From positions 1 to 24,916 of the forward strand of contig CAYGRM010000049.1 of the NCBI GenBank assembly GCA_964352225.1: DNA of 24,916 nt, written 5' to 3'. Positions 1 to 8,074 of the stretch are shown piece after piece. Made by a program: the position numbers and the translations under genes. The notes under the pieces were generated by a model. That model was not told where the DNA came from, did not search any database, and worked only from the letters and a program-made list of their open reading frames with translations. Numbering within the stretch: position 1 is the stretch's first letter; each line of letters opens with the position of its first letter. The DNA comes from CAJQQY01 sp964352225. GTDB lineage: Bacteria; Bacteroidota; Bacteroidia; Chitinophagales; Saprospiraceae.

Positions 1-98
1 ATGTAACGTAATTTTATTCCCCTCTTTATCAATAAAGATAGCCATAAAACTAAATTTCATCAGAAATTTTGTCTTCGAAAGTTTTTTCTAAAATATGC

Positions 99-236
99 AA
101 TGCGGTAGATGCTTATTATCCACAACTTTTTGGAAAATTTAAAGTGGATTTATTAGATACAGAATCTCCGATTTTAAACGATAATATCTTGGATTATTTA
201 GACATTAAGAGATATTTGGTAGAAAAATTGAAGTAA
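99..236 (+). pseudogene. Stranded C-terminal coding fragment, unknown protein
   Basis: About 45 codons ending in TAA read like genuine protein (residues such as YYPQLFGKF, then an acidic stretch, then DIKRYLVEKLK). The frame upstream is closed by a TAA near position 53 and no start codon fits. It therefore looks like the tail of a gene whose 5' part is missing or frameshifted. I do not recognise the family. It could also be the end of an intact gene if a sequencing indel lies near positions 50-100. Confidence 0.3.
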
Positions 237-343
237 AAATGTTATTTTATCTAACTTTTGCGTCTCAATGATTGTTATTACTTTGAGAAAAATTTAATAA
301 GTATTGACGATTAAAAATTATTTTTAAATCAAATAAAAAGCCT

Positions 344-351
344 TATTTTTG
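344..351 (+). promoter_or_regulatory. Possible -7 element TATTTTTG
   Basis: TATTTTTG matches the Bacteroidota -7 consensus TAnnTTTG and lies 43 bases before the ATG at 395, giving a plausible short leader. No TTG is found at the usual -33 distance, so this is a weak call from one half of the promoter. Confidence 0.25.
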
Positions 352-394
352 GGCGAATTATTTAAAATATTATTCAATTAAAAACAAAATTATT

Positions 395-1165
395 ATGGCT
401 AGAAGAGGCATGTTCAGTAAATCAAATAATCCAATGTTTGGAAAAGATACTTTCCAAAATACGGGAAGCCAAACATTAGATGGTCATATTTCAGGATATG
501 ATGTGGTTGCAGAACCAATGACTGTGAATGGAGCAGTCAATAAAACTTTTATTTTGGGAGGTGTGATGTTAGCAGCAGCAGTAGTTGCTTATATGTTTGC
601 TAATCCAATGTTTATGTGGGCTGGATTTATCGGGATTATTGCCATTAGTTTTATAGCTAATCGTGATAAAGAAAGAGCGCATATTTGGGCACCTTTATTT
701 TCAATTGCAGCGGGATTTTCTGCAGGGACAGCTTCATTTGTATATGGTGCGGTTGCTGGAGGAGTAATTTCGCAAGCAATTATTATTACCATGTCTATTT
801 TCTTTGTGATGTTGACCTTGTATAAAACAGGTACAATCAAGGTGACAGAGAAATTTAGAAGTATCGTAACCATCGCCGTAGGTGCAATTATGGTAGTTTA
901 TTTAGTAGAGTTTGTATTGCACATGTTTGGAGTAAATATTCCATTTCTTCACGAAGCTTCTCCAATTGGAATTGGGATTAGCTTAGTGATTATCGGAGTA
1001 GCATCATTAAATCTTTTGTTAGATTTTGATAATTTTTACAAAGGAGAAGCAATGCGAGCGCCGGAATACATGGAATGGTACTTCGGAATGGGATTAGTAT
1101 TCACCTTAGTTTGGTTGTACATTGAAATTATTCGTTTGGTAGCGATTTTCGCTAGTGGTGATTAA
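395..1165 (+). CDS. Bax inhibitor-1/YccA family membrane protein
   Basis: A 256-residue polytopic inner-membrane protein. Residues 1-50 are a soluble, Asn/Gly-rich N-terminus; the rest forms about seven closely spaced hydrophobic helices. The late motif around residues 210-240 (FYKGEAMRAPEYMEWYFGMG) is characteristic of the bacterial BaxI_1 branch of the Bax-inhibitor/TMBIM superfamily, whose better studied relatives are pH-sensitive calcium leak channels. Length and topology fit the family. Transport activity is inferred from the superfamily only. The gene is monocistronic: there is no neighbour upstream and a strong hairpin terminator follows the stop. Confidence 0.85.
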   Translation: MARRGMFSKSNNPMFGKDTFQNTGSQTLDGHISGYDVVAEPMTVNGAVNKTFILGGVMLAAAVVAYMFANPMFMWAGFIGIIAISFIANRDKERAHIWAPLFSIAAGFSAGTASFVYGAVAGGVISQAIIITMSIFFVMLTLYKTGTIKVTEKFRSIVTIAVGAIMVVYLVEFVLHMFGVNIPFLHEASPIGIGISLVIIGVASLNLLLDFDNFYKGEAMRAPEYMEWYFGMGLVFTLVWLYIEIIRLVAIFASGD

Positions 1166-1186
1166 TTTTATTTTAAGATAAAAAGG

Positions 1187-1219
1187 AAGGGTACGGCGGT
1201 TTCGTCGTGCCCTTTTTTT
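1187..1219 (+). terminator. Intrinsic terminator after the BaxI-type gene
   Basis: A stem of about 12 bp (AAGGGTACGGCG with CGTCGTGCCCTT, including two G-T pairs) is followed directly by a run of seven T. It lies about 20 bases after the stop codon at 1165. Confidence 0.8.
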
Positions 1220-1245
1220 ATTTTTAGATTTTAATGTGATAAGAT

Positions 1246-1356
1246 GGGACACGGATGCCGCGGATTTTGCGGATTTTCGCGGATTTGACGATTACTGTAC
1301 TAGGTAGTGAAAATCTCTGACACTTCTAATTATCAAATCTGGCTAATCCGCGTTCC
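1246..1356. repeat. Short intergenic repeat element with CGCGGATTT units
   Basis: A roughly 110-bp GC-richer island lies between two AT-rich genes. Its left end carries three close copies of the core CGGATTTT (CGCGGATTTTG, CGGATTTT, CGCGGATTT). Its two ends form an imperfect inverted repeat (GGGACACGGAT against the complement of ATCCGCGTTCC). The composition and end symmetry suggest a dispersed REP/MITE-like element. The right end lies only 17 bases before the lipoprotein start codon, so it may sit in that gene's leader. Confidence 0.5.
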
Positions 1357-1373
1357 AATCAAAACAACTTTTT

Positions 1374-2312
1374 ATGAAAAAAATAGCGACAATCTTATTG
1401 TGTGCAATTCTATTTTTCAGTTGTACTGAGGATAAAATTAAAAGCGAAACTAAGCCAGTCTTACCAGAAACTTATATTCAAATTTTGGGAGTTGCACAGG
1501 ATGCAGGTTTTCCCCAAATTAATTGCCAAAAGGATTGTTGCAAGAATCTTTGGAGTGATAAGAGTTTACGAAAAATGGTTTCCTCTATCGGAGTGATTGA
1601 TCAAAAATGGAATCAATGTTTCCTTTTTGACGCTACGCCCGACATTAAAGATCAACTAAATATTTTACAAAAAAATCAATACGACTTAGGTGGAGTTTTT
1701 TTAACTCATGCTCATGTGGGACATTATACGGGGTTGATGCACTTGGGAAGAGAAGCGATGGGAGCGAAAGAAGTACCCGTTTTTGCGATGCCTAAAATGC
1801 AGATGATGCTAGAAAATAATGCACCTTGGAGTCAATTGGTCAAATTAGAAAATATAAAAATTCAATCACTTCGAAATGACTCGATGACGGTTTTGAGAAG
1901 TATTAAGGTAACTCCAATACAAGTTCCACATCGAGATGAATTTTCAGAAACGGTGGGATTTAAGATTTTTGGAAAAAATAAAACGGCTCTGTTTATTCCA
2001 GATATTGACAAATGGGAAAAATGGAATCGTAATATTCTAGATGAAATTAAAGCTGTCGATTATGCGTTTTTAGATGGTACTTTTTATCAAAATGGAGAGA
2101 TTCCAGGGCGAGATATGAGTTTGATTCCACATCCATTTATGGAAGAAAGTATGGAGTTTTTTGATGTACTTGCGGAGGAAGAAAAAGCTAAAATATATTT
2201 TATCCATTTTAATCATACCAATCCTGTGATGCAAAAAGATAGTAATGCACGAGTGGAAGTAGAAAAGCGAGGGTATCAAATAGCGGAGGAAGGGCAGACT
2301 TTTGAACTATAA
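1374..2312 (+). CDS. PqqB-like metallo-beta-lactamase-fold lipoprotein
   Basis: A 312-residue protein with a lipoprotein signal (ILFFSC, acylated Cys17), so it is probably tethered in the envelope. The body is a metallo-beta-lactamase fold of the PqqB-like branch: an early GVAQDAGFPQINC segment with a Cys cluster, the metal motif THAHVGHYTGL (His112, His114, His117), VPHRDEF (His186) and a late HFNH (His278, His281). The usual HxHxDH Asp is Gly here; I believe this is common in the branch, but that is from memory. No other pqq gene is nearby, so a role in PQQ synthesis is unlikely; envelope hydrolase is the safer reading, substrate unknown. A strong terminator follows at once. Confidence 0.8.
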   Translation: MKKIATILLCAILFFSCTEDKIKSETKPVLPETYIQILGVAQDAGFPQINCQKDCCKNLWSDKSLRKMVSSIGVIDQKWNQCFLFDATPDIKDQLNILQKNQYDLGGVFLTHAHVGHYTGLMHLGREAMGAKEVPVFAMPKMQMMLENNAPWSQLVKLENIKIQSLRNDSMTVLRSIKVTPIQVPHRDEFSETVGFKIFGKNKTALFIPDIDKWEKWNRNILDEIKAVDYAFLDGTFYQNGEIPGRDMSLIPHPFMEESMEFFDVLAEEEKAKIYFIHFNHTNPVMQKDSNARVEVEKRGYQIAEEGQTFEL

Positions 2313-2316
2313 AAAA

Positions 2317-2356
2317 AAGAGTTGCAAATAATTATTAGCAACTCTTAAGTTTTTTC
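2317..2356 (+). terminator. Intrinsic terminator after the MBL-fold lipoprotein
   Basis: A perfect 9-bp stem, AAGAGTTGC with GCAACTCTT, has an AT-rich 12-base loop and is followed by a run of six T. It begins five bases after the stop codon. Confidence 0.9.
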
Positions 2357-2557
2357 TCTACGGTAGTAAATGAGAAGATTTAATCTTTTTATGCGTGTGT
2401 AGAGGAATATATAGTGGTTTTAGAATAGCCCAACTTTAAGAATAACTAAATTTAGGCTATAATCATAGTGCAAGAGCGACGCTAAGGTATTATTTTTTTT
2501 TATAATGTGTTATTTTTAAAAAGTAAAAACGTAACTTTTTTTCAAAAAAAACTATTT

Positions 2558-2809
2558 ATGATCAGACTACTCATTTTTGCCATTCCTTTGTTTTTTATTT
2601 ATTTGTTTATCAATGAATACTTAAAACAAAAAAGAGCAGCAGAAGAAAATTGGGATAATCAATGGAAAGAGAAAAAGAAAAATTTCCAAAAAGAAAAAGA
2701 GCTTATTGCAAAGGAAAAAGAGATTCTTAAACTTAAGCAAAAGCTAAAAGAGCGCAAGCAACCGGATGAAATTAGAAAACCTAATTCTAATGATTTCAGT
2801 AATAACTAG
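2558..2809 (+). CDS. Small membrane-anchored coiled-coil protein
   Basis: An 83-residue protein if translation starts at the ATG at 2558; a longer frame from 2507 adds 17 residues encoded by A/T homopolymers that look non-coding, so I prefer the shorter form. Residues 2-19 form one hydrophobic helix. Residues 20-70 are highly charged (EKKKNFQKEKELIAKEKE and similar) and should form a cytoplasmic coiled coil, followed by a polar tail. I do not recognise a family. Possible roles include an assembly or adaptor subunit, but nothing in the sequence decides this. It may be cotranscribed with the membrane protein 111 bases downstream. Confidence 0.55.
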   Translation: MIRLLIFAIPLFFIYLFINEYLKQKRAAEENWDNQWKEKKKNFQKEKELIAKEKEILKLKQKLKERKQPDEIRKPNSNDFSNN

Positions 2810-2834
2810 TTCGTTCAGTTTTCCAACAAATAAG

Positions 2835-2851
2835 GTTAACAACTTGTTAAC
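2835..2851. promoter_or_regulatory. 8-bp perfect palindrome GTTAACAA-C-TTGTTAAC
   Basis: This 17-base palindrome lies between the small coiled-coil gene and the membrane protein gene at 2921. There is no T-run after it, so it reads better as a possible operator for a dimeric regulator than as a terminator. No regulator is identified. Confidence 0.35.
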
Positions 2852-2920
2852 TGGAAAGAATGAGTTTCTTTTTGGAGAATAATCGTTTAATTTTCGACTT
2901 ATATTTAAAAGTCCCAAATT

Positions 2921-3586
2921 ATGTTTAAAATCCTTACAAATGCTATTTGGATATTTCTTGGATTAGGAATATTCATGTTGATGAGTGATTCGTTGCGAAC
3001 TAATGTTGCATTTGCTGACTATTATATTATCTCACTAAAAATCTATTTATTTACGATAGGTGCTTATTTGGTTTTAAAACGAGTACTTTTTTATCGACTG
3101 AAAGGAAATATTAATATTGTTAGTCTAGGAAAAAAGAGTGATTACCAAAATAATTTATTGATTCAAGGTGCAGTATTGGCTTTATTAGGTTTGGGTTTTG
3201 TGCAAGCCTATGGGAGTTTGAGGAGTGTGGATACGTTGGTGATTACTTTGTTAGGATTATATTATTGGGCGCAAATTGTATTGAATTCTAATCCTACTAT
3301 TTACTTAGATGATCATTCTTTTTCTTACGATGATTATTTTATTGATAAATGGAATTGGGCGGAGTTGAGCCGAATTGATTTGGAAAATGAGAAATTAAGA
3401 TTGATTGGTTTAGACAAAGATTTTGAGTTGGATTTCGATTTGGTTGATGAATTGGATTATCGAAAATTGACTGCTGAAGTTGAATCTGATGTTTTGGATG
3501 GGGAGTTTGGGAAAGATAAAAGTTCGAAATCTTTAGTTGAAATTATTGAAAGCTATGCTAAGATTTTTAATGTTCCAATTGCTTAA
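2921..3586 (+). CDS. Four-helix membrane protein with C-terminal PH-like region
   Basis: A 221-residue uncharacterised protein. Four hydrophobic helices occur at about residues 5-21, 34-53, 79-98 and 103-121. The cytoplasmic half begins with an IYLDDHSFSYDDY strand pattern and WNWAELSRIDLENEKLRLIG, alternating strands like those of bacterial PH-type domains found behind membrane helices, and ends in an acidic helix. The family is not recognised; the PH-like reading is inference from strand pattern alone. The gene ends nine bases before the decayed repeat region in front of the glucanase gene. Confidence 0.6.
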   Translation: MFKILTNAIWIFLGLGIFMLMSDSLRTNVAFADYYIISLKIYLFTIGAYLVLKRVLFYRLKGNINIVSLGKKSDYQNNLLIQGAVLALLGLGFVQAYGSLRSVDTLVITLLGLYYWAQIVLNSNPTIYLDDHSFSYDDYFIDKWNWAELSRIDLENEKLRLIGLDKDFELDFDLVDELDYRKLTAEVESDVLDGEFGKDKSSKSLVEIIESYAKIFNVPIA

Positions 3587-3590
3587 TCGT

Positions 3591-3657
3591 AAAACGGATT
3601 TCCCAATCCGTTGATCAAATTAAAAAATAAATAAATGGATTAGGAAACTTGTCCTAC
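3591..3657. repeat. REP-like hairpin repeat, copy A
   Basis: The left part carries CGGATTTCCCAATCCG, a self-complementary 6-bp stem, and the right part GGAAACTTGTCCTAC. The same units, in the same order, form the better preserved inverted repeat at 8005-8074 (copy B). In both places the element is joined to the 3' end of an alpha-hydroxy-acid oxidase reading frame through the identical string GTCCTACTTAAAAT. Confidence 0.7.
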
Positions 3658-3762
3658 TTAAAATTTCTTCTCCCTCACATCTTTTTTGATCATTGTAGAA
3701 ACAGAGTTTATGCCCGTGAGTTATCTATTTCGCATAAATGCATCAAGTAATAAAGTTTGATG
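3658..3762 (-). pseudogene. Decayed 3' end of an alpha-hydroxy-acid oxidase gene
   Basis: Read on the minus strand, this stretch gives a C-terminus that aligns without gaps to that of the intact oxidase at 8075-9109. The last 25 codons share 14 residues (pattern xRNxxLxGxxSxSxxxKKxVREKxF, then stop), with an in-frame TAA at 3721-3723. Further upstream, similarity fades after LLLDAFMRN. At DNA level, 43 of 51 bases match across the stop codon and downstream flank (3651-3701 against 8068-8118). No other part of an oxidase is present. It is a fixed, non-functional gene tail. Confidence 0.8.
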
Positions 3763-3845
3763 TAGCTATGATGTAGCTGTAAAAACGAGGGTTGAAATTT
3801 TTATACCTAGGTTTAGATCATTATTGAAAAACTAAAAACCTTGAT

Positions 3846-6800
3846 ATGAAAATCAATAGATCACTCCATTTTTTATTTCCCTTTCTTTTTTTATTAGGAA
3901 TATCTCCAAGTTTATTTAGCCAAGTTGTCAATGTAGGTAGCGGAAGTTATACTACCACTTTTCCTGGTGTAGATGCTGCAGGTAGAAATACCTTTCCTCA
4001 AGGGACCCCTTTTTTGTCAGGAGCGGCTGCGACCAAACCAGTCCCGACTAATGATTGGTGGTCACACAAGGTGAAAAATGACCATTCAGATAATTTATTT
4101 AATTATCCATTTACTTTAAAAACAGTTAATAATGGATTGGTCGTGACCTATATTCCTTGGGGAGTAATTGATGATATTCAACCAGTAATTGTTGGAGTCT
4201 CGGGGTTAAATGCTACTGCTGCAAATGTTTCGGATTTTACGGATTGGACAGTAGAAATGGATTGGAGTAACTCAACTCATAATTTTACTACAACTGCGGG
4301 GATAGGAATGCCTTTTCTATATTTCACAAAAAATGCAGCTGATGTTGCGGAAATTAAAGTTAATCAAGGAACGGTAACTATTGTGGATGAAATGATGATT
4401 ATTGAAGACGCAAGATATGAGGCAGATTTTGCAGTTTATGCACCTACGGGAAGTAGTTGGGTGCAGAATGGAAATGTTTATACTTCTGATTTGAATGGTA
4501 AAAATTATTGGTCTTTAGGATTTATTCCTTTAGATGCTATAGATGTCAATATTGTTGCTAATGATTACAAACAATACGCTTACGTTTTTCCATCAGAAAC
4601 AAAAGTTGAATGGTCATATGATGAAGCCACTTCAATTGTTACTACAGAATTTTTAGTAGAAACAGATGTGAAAGAAGGCCTTGATTCAACTATGCTTTTG
4701 GGGTTGTTGCCACACCAATGGGACAACTTAAGTGGGACTTCTCCAACGCCAGATCAAGCAACTTATCAAACAGTTAGAGGCGAATTAAAAACACTCAACG
4801 GAAATACTTTTACCGTGGAAAATACCTTTCATGGAATTTTACCAACTCTTCCATATGTAGATTATTATAGCGATGGATTTAGTCCTGCCCAACTACAAAC
4901 TAAAATTCAGTTATTAGAAAATGATGCATTGAATAGTTGGACAGATTCCTATAACGAAGGGCAAGAAATGAATCGTTTAATTCAAACGGCAAGAATTGCT
5001 GAATTAACTGGCGATACCATTGCGTTGAATAAATTACTAACAACTGTCCAAACTCGTCTTGAAAATTGGCTAGGATACAATGCTGGAGAGGTTGCTTTTT
5101 TATTTTATTATAATGATACTTGGTCAGCAATGTTAGGGTATCCAGCGGGACATGGTCAAGATGGAAATATTAATGATCATCATTTTCATTGGGGGTATTT
5201 TATTCATGCCGCTTCCTTTGTTGAACAATTTAATCCTGGCTGGGCAGCACAATGGGGAGGAATGATTGACTTGTTGGTTCGTGATGCATCTAACCCTAGT
5301 CGTCAAGATGATTTGTTTCCATTTTTACGAAATTTCAGTCCTTATGCAGGACATTGTTGGGCAAATGGTTTTGCCTCCTTTCCACAAGGAAATGATCAAG
5401 AGTCGACTTCTGAAAGCATGCAATTTAATTCGTCATTAATTCATTGGGGATCAATTACAGGAAATGATTCGATTAGAGATTTGGGAATTTATTTATACAC
5501 TACGGAGCAGACCGCGATAGAAGAGTATTGGTTGGATGTGCATGAACGTAATTTTCAACCGACTCAACAATATAGTTTGGTTTCTCGAGTATGGGGAAAT
5601 AGTTATGACAATGGTACTTTTTGGACAAGTGATATTGAAGCTTCTTACGGCATTCAGTTATATCCAATTCATGGAGGATCATTGTATTTAGGACAGGATA
5701 CAAATTATGTGAATAAACTTTGGAATGAAATAGAACAAAACACCGGCATTTTAATAAATGAACCAAATGTAAATTTATGGCATGATTTGATGTGGGAGTA
5801 TTTGGCATTTGTTAATCCGCAAAAAGCAATTGATTTATATGATTCATATCCAGATAGAAATTTGAAATTTGGAGTATCAGATGCTCAAACTTATCATTGG
5901 TTGCATGCTATGAATGTTTTGGGAAATGTGGATGCTTCATTGACTGCGGATCATCCATTAGCGGCGGCTTTTAATAAAAATGATTCTATTATTTATGTAG
6001 GTCAAAATTATAGTTCAGATAGTATTGCTGTTAATTTTTCAGATGGCTATGTTTTACAAATCCCACCAAATACCTTAGCGACAAGTTTGGATATTAATTT
6101 AAATGGTTCTCTAACCTCTAGTTTTGCAAGAGCTTATCCAGATGGTAGTGTTGACTTAACCGCAGAGGTAAATGATGGAACAGCAACCAAAGTAGAATTT
6201 TATGATGGAGAAGATTTCATAGGTGAAGTCACCCAAGCACCTTATGTAATTACAGCAGGTAATTTAACGGTTGGAAAACATAATTTTTATGCAAGAATTT
6301 ATGAAGGTACTAATTATGCCATTACTAATATCGTAGTTGTAACAGTTGGAGATCAAGTACCTTATTACGGAATACCTACCGAAATCCCAGGAATACTCTA
6401 TGCGGGTGATTACGATATTTTTGAAGGAGGAAATGGAAATGGGATTTCTTATCTTGATTTGACCGTTGCTAATCAAGGAGACTTTAGGTTAGACGAATAT
6501 GCTGATGGAATTGATGATTTTATAGAAGGTCATGGAGTTGGTTGGATCTCTTCAGGTGAGTGGTTAGAATATACAGTTGATGTTCAACAAGCTGGGAATT
6601 ATGATCTTGAATTTAGATATGCCTGTGATAATTCTAATGGAGGTGGACCATTTAATATTGAATCAGATGGTATCGTCGTGAGCTCTGGAATAACGGTGAA
6701 TAATACAGGTAGTTGGTCGAGTTGGGCAACAAAAACGGTAAACAATATTCCTTTAAAAAGTGGCCGTCAAGTATTGCGATTATATTTTGATAATGGCGAG

Positions 6801-7961
6801 GTAAATATTGGGGCATTTACCTTTACTTATAATTCACCACTTAGTTATGATCAACCGATAGCAAATGCTGGAGATAATCAAATCATTGTTTTACCTCAAA
6901 GTACCGCAACGCTAGATGGAACAACAAGTAGCGATCCAGGAGGAGCAAATCTAAGCTATAATTGGACACAAATTTACGGTCCTTCGGTATTGAATTTTTC
7001 AAATAGTCAAACAGCTTCACCAGATATTTCTTCATTAATAGAAGGCGTATATTTAATGCAGTTGGAAGTTGATAACGGCAGTTATACTGATATCGATGAG
7101 GTATATATTATTTCGAGTATCACTAATAATGTTGCTCCTACAGTCGCTATTCTTTCGCCATTTGATAATTCAGAATTCTATGAAGAAGAAATTATTACGA
7201 TTGAAGTATTAGCTTCCGATTTGAATGACAGTATTCAGAAAGTGAATTTTTATGTTAATGGCGATTTATTATCTACGGTAACACAATCTCCATTTAATAG
7301 TAATTGGATGCCTGAAATTGGAAACTATTCTTTGACGGCTATTGCCTATGATAATAATGGAGATTCCACCTTCTCAAGTGTGGTAAGTGTAGATATAATT
7401 CCTGCACCTTCTTGCTATGGTACATCTTGGGATGGGGACTTTGATTATTTATTTTCACCTGATGATAATAATCCAACTTTAACCTTTATACCTTCTCAGC
7501 CTGGAGTTGGTTCGCCAACCTGTATTTTGTATTATGGAACAGATCCTGGAAATCTACCAGGTTATATTGTTACGCCAAATGTGCCTTACAACATTAATGC
7601 GATAGAGGGAACTAGGATTTATTTTTACTATACCTATTCTTTCCCTGGAGCAGGTGAAAAGAACAATGCAGCGAACCAAGATACATACGTTATTGGTACC
7701 TGTAAAGAGTTTACTTCCATCAAGGAATTACAAAATATGAACTTGAAGTATTATCCAAATCCAGTAACTGATAATTTAAATATAGAATTACCTGAAGGGG
7801 AAAATGAAATAATAGTTTATAGTCTTACGGGAAAAATACTGTCGAGGACGATTGTTTCTGAACGTCTATTTACTTATGATATGAGAAATTTTCCATCTGG
7901 AATGTATTTAGTTTCAGTAATCAATAATGGAGAAAAAGCAATACTAAAAGTAATTAAATAA
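3846..7961 (+). CDS. Secreted GH81 endo-beta-1,3-glucanase with CBM6, CBM56 and T9SS tail
   Basis: A 1371-residue secreted enzyme predicted to cut beta-1,3-glucan such as laminarin, curdlan or fungal wall glucan. A signal peptide (1-26) is followed by the GH81 domain (about 60-730), recognised by PVPTNDWWSHK near 65, NDHHFHWGYF with the candidate acid Asp444, and NDQESTSES with the candidate base Glu519 or Glu523; the spacing fits the family. After it come an Ig-like domain (about 758-835), CBM6 (845-995), a PKD-like domain (1003-1095), a second Ig-like domain (1098-1185), CBM56 (1189-1286, a beta-1,3-glucan-binding family) and a type A sorting domain starting at YYPNP (1302). Both binding modules fit the catalytic substrate. 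No SusCD pair is nearby. The gene lies between two copies of an oxidase 3' end. Confidence 0.95.
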   Translation: MKINRSLHFLFPFLFLLGISPSLFSQVVNVGSGSYTTTFPGVDAAGRNTFPQGTPFLSGAAATKPVPTNDWWSHKVKNDHSDNLFNYPFTLKTVNNGLVVTYIPWGVIDDIQPVIVGVSGLNATAANVSDFTDWTVEMDWSNSTHNFTTTAGIGMPFLYFTKNAADVAEIKVNQGTVTIVDEMMIIEDARYEADFAVYAPTGSSWVQNGNVYTSDLNGKNYWSLGFIPLDAIDVNIVANDYKQYAYVFPSETKVEWSYDEATSIVTTEFLVETDVKEGLDSTMLLGLLPHQWDNLSGTSPTPDQATYQTVRGELKTLNGNTFTVENTFHGILPTLPYVDYYSDGFSPAQLQTKIQLLENDALNSWTDSYNEGQEMNRLIQTARIAELTGDTIALNKLLTTVQTRLENWLGYNAGEVAFLFYYNDTWSAMLGYPAGHGQDGNINDHHFHWGYFIHAASFVEQFNPGWAAQWGGMIDLLVRDASNPSRQDDLFPFLRNFSPYAGHCWANGFASFPQGNDQESTSESMQFNSSLIHWGSITGNDSIRDLGIYLYTTEQTAIEEYWLDVHERNFQPTQQYSLVSRVWGNSYDNGTFWTSDIEASYGIQLYPIHGGSLYLGQDTNYVNKLWNEIEQNTGILINEPNVNLWHDLMWEYLAFVNPQKAIDLYDSYPDRNLKFGVSDAQTYHWLHAMNVLGNVDASLTADHPLAAAFNKNDSIIYVGQNYSSDSIAVNFSDGYVLQIPPNTLATSLDINLNGSLTSSFARAYPDGSVDLTAEVNDGTATKVEFYDGEDFIGEVTQAPYVITAGNLTVGKHNFYARIYEGTNYAITNIVVVTVGDQVPYYGIPTEIPGILYAGDYDIFEGGNGNGISYLDLTVANQGDFRLDEYADGIDDFIEGHGVGWISSGEWLEYTVDVQQAGNYDLEFRYACDNSNGGGPFNIESDGIVVSSGITVNNTGSWSSWATKTVNNIPLKSGRQVLRLYFDNGEVNIGAFTFTYNSPLSYDQPIANAGDNQIIVLPQSTATLDGTTSSDPGGANLSYNWTQIYGPSVLNFSNSQTASPDISSLIEGVYLMQLEVDNGSYTDIDEVYIISSITNNVAPTVAILSPFDNSEFYEEEIITIEVLASDLNDSIQKVNFYVNGDLLSTVTQSPFNSNWMPEIGNYSLTAIAYDNNGDSTFSSVVSVDIIPAPSCYGTSWDGDFDYLFSPDDNNPTLTFIPSQPGVGSPTCILYYGTDPGNLPGYIVTPNVPYNINAIEGTRIYFYYTYSFPGAGEKNNAANQDTYVIGTCKEFTSIKELQNMNLKYYPNPVTDNLNIELPEGENEIIVYSLTGKILSRTIVSERLFTYDMRNFPSGMYLVSVINNGEKAILKVIK

Positions 7962-8004
7962 AAAGGCTAATCAGTTTTTTAAAATTCTGTCGATCGCCAT
8001 AAAC

Positions 8005-8074
8005 GTAGGACGGATTTCCTAATCTGTTAATAATATTTTCAAAAAATATAAGCGAATTTGGAAATCCGTCCTAC
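8005..8074. repeat. REP-like inverted repeat, copy B
   Basis: Perfect 15-bp arms (GTAGGACGGATTTCC and its complement) enclose a 40-base AT-rich loop. The element fills the gap between the convergent glucanase and oxidase genes and touches the oxidase stop codon, so it could work as a two-way transcription stop although it lacks a classical T-run. A degenerate copy lies at 3591-3657. Confidence 0.75.

Larger units (their letters stand above)
1..394. other. Gene-poor left edge
   Basis: Apart from the C-terminal fragment at 99-236 there is no open frame of useful length. Short coding-like stretches appear on both strands in the first 100 bases (for example a minus-strand reading from the ATG at 60), which suggests eroded gene ends. 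Positions 237-394 are AT-rich and serve as the upstream region of the membrane protein gene that starts at 395. Confidence 0.4.

Noticed and set aside
1..60. Possible minus-strand gene start running off the left edge
   Set aside because: Only 20 codons are present (from the ATG at 60 or at 45) and the upstream DNA shows competing coding-like readings, so it cannot be supported.
1374..2312. Assignment as pqqB
   Set aside because: Lipoprotein signal, altered metal motif and no other pqq genes make the biosynthetic role unlikely.
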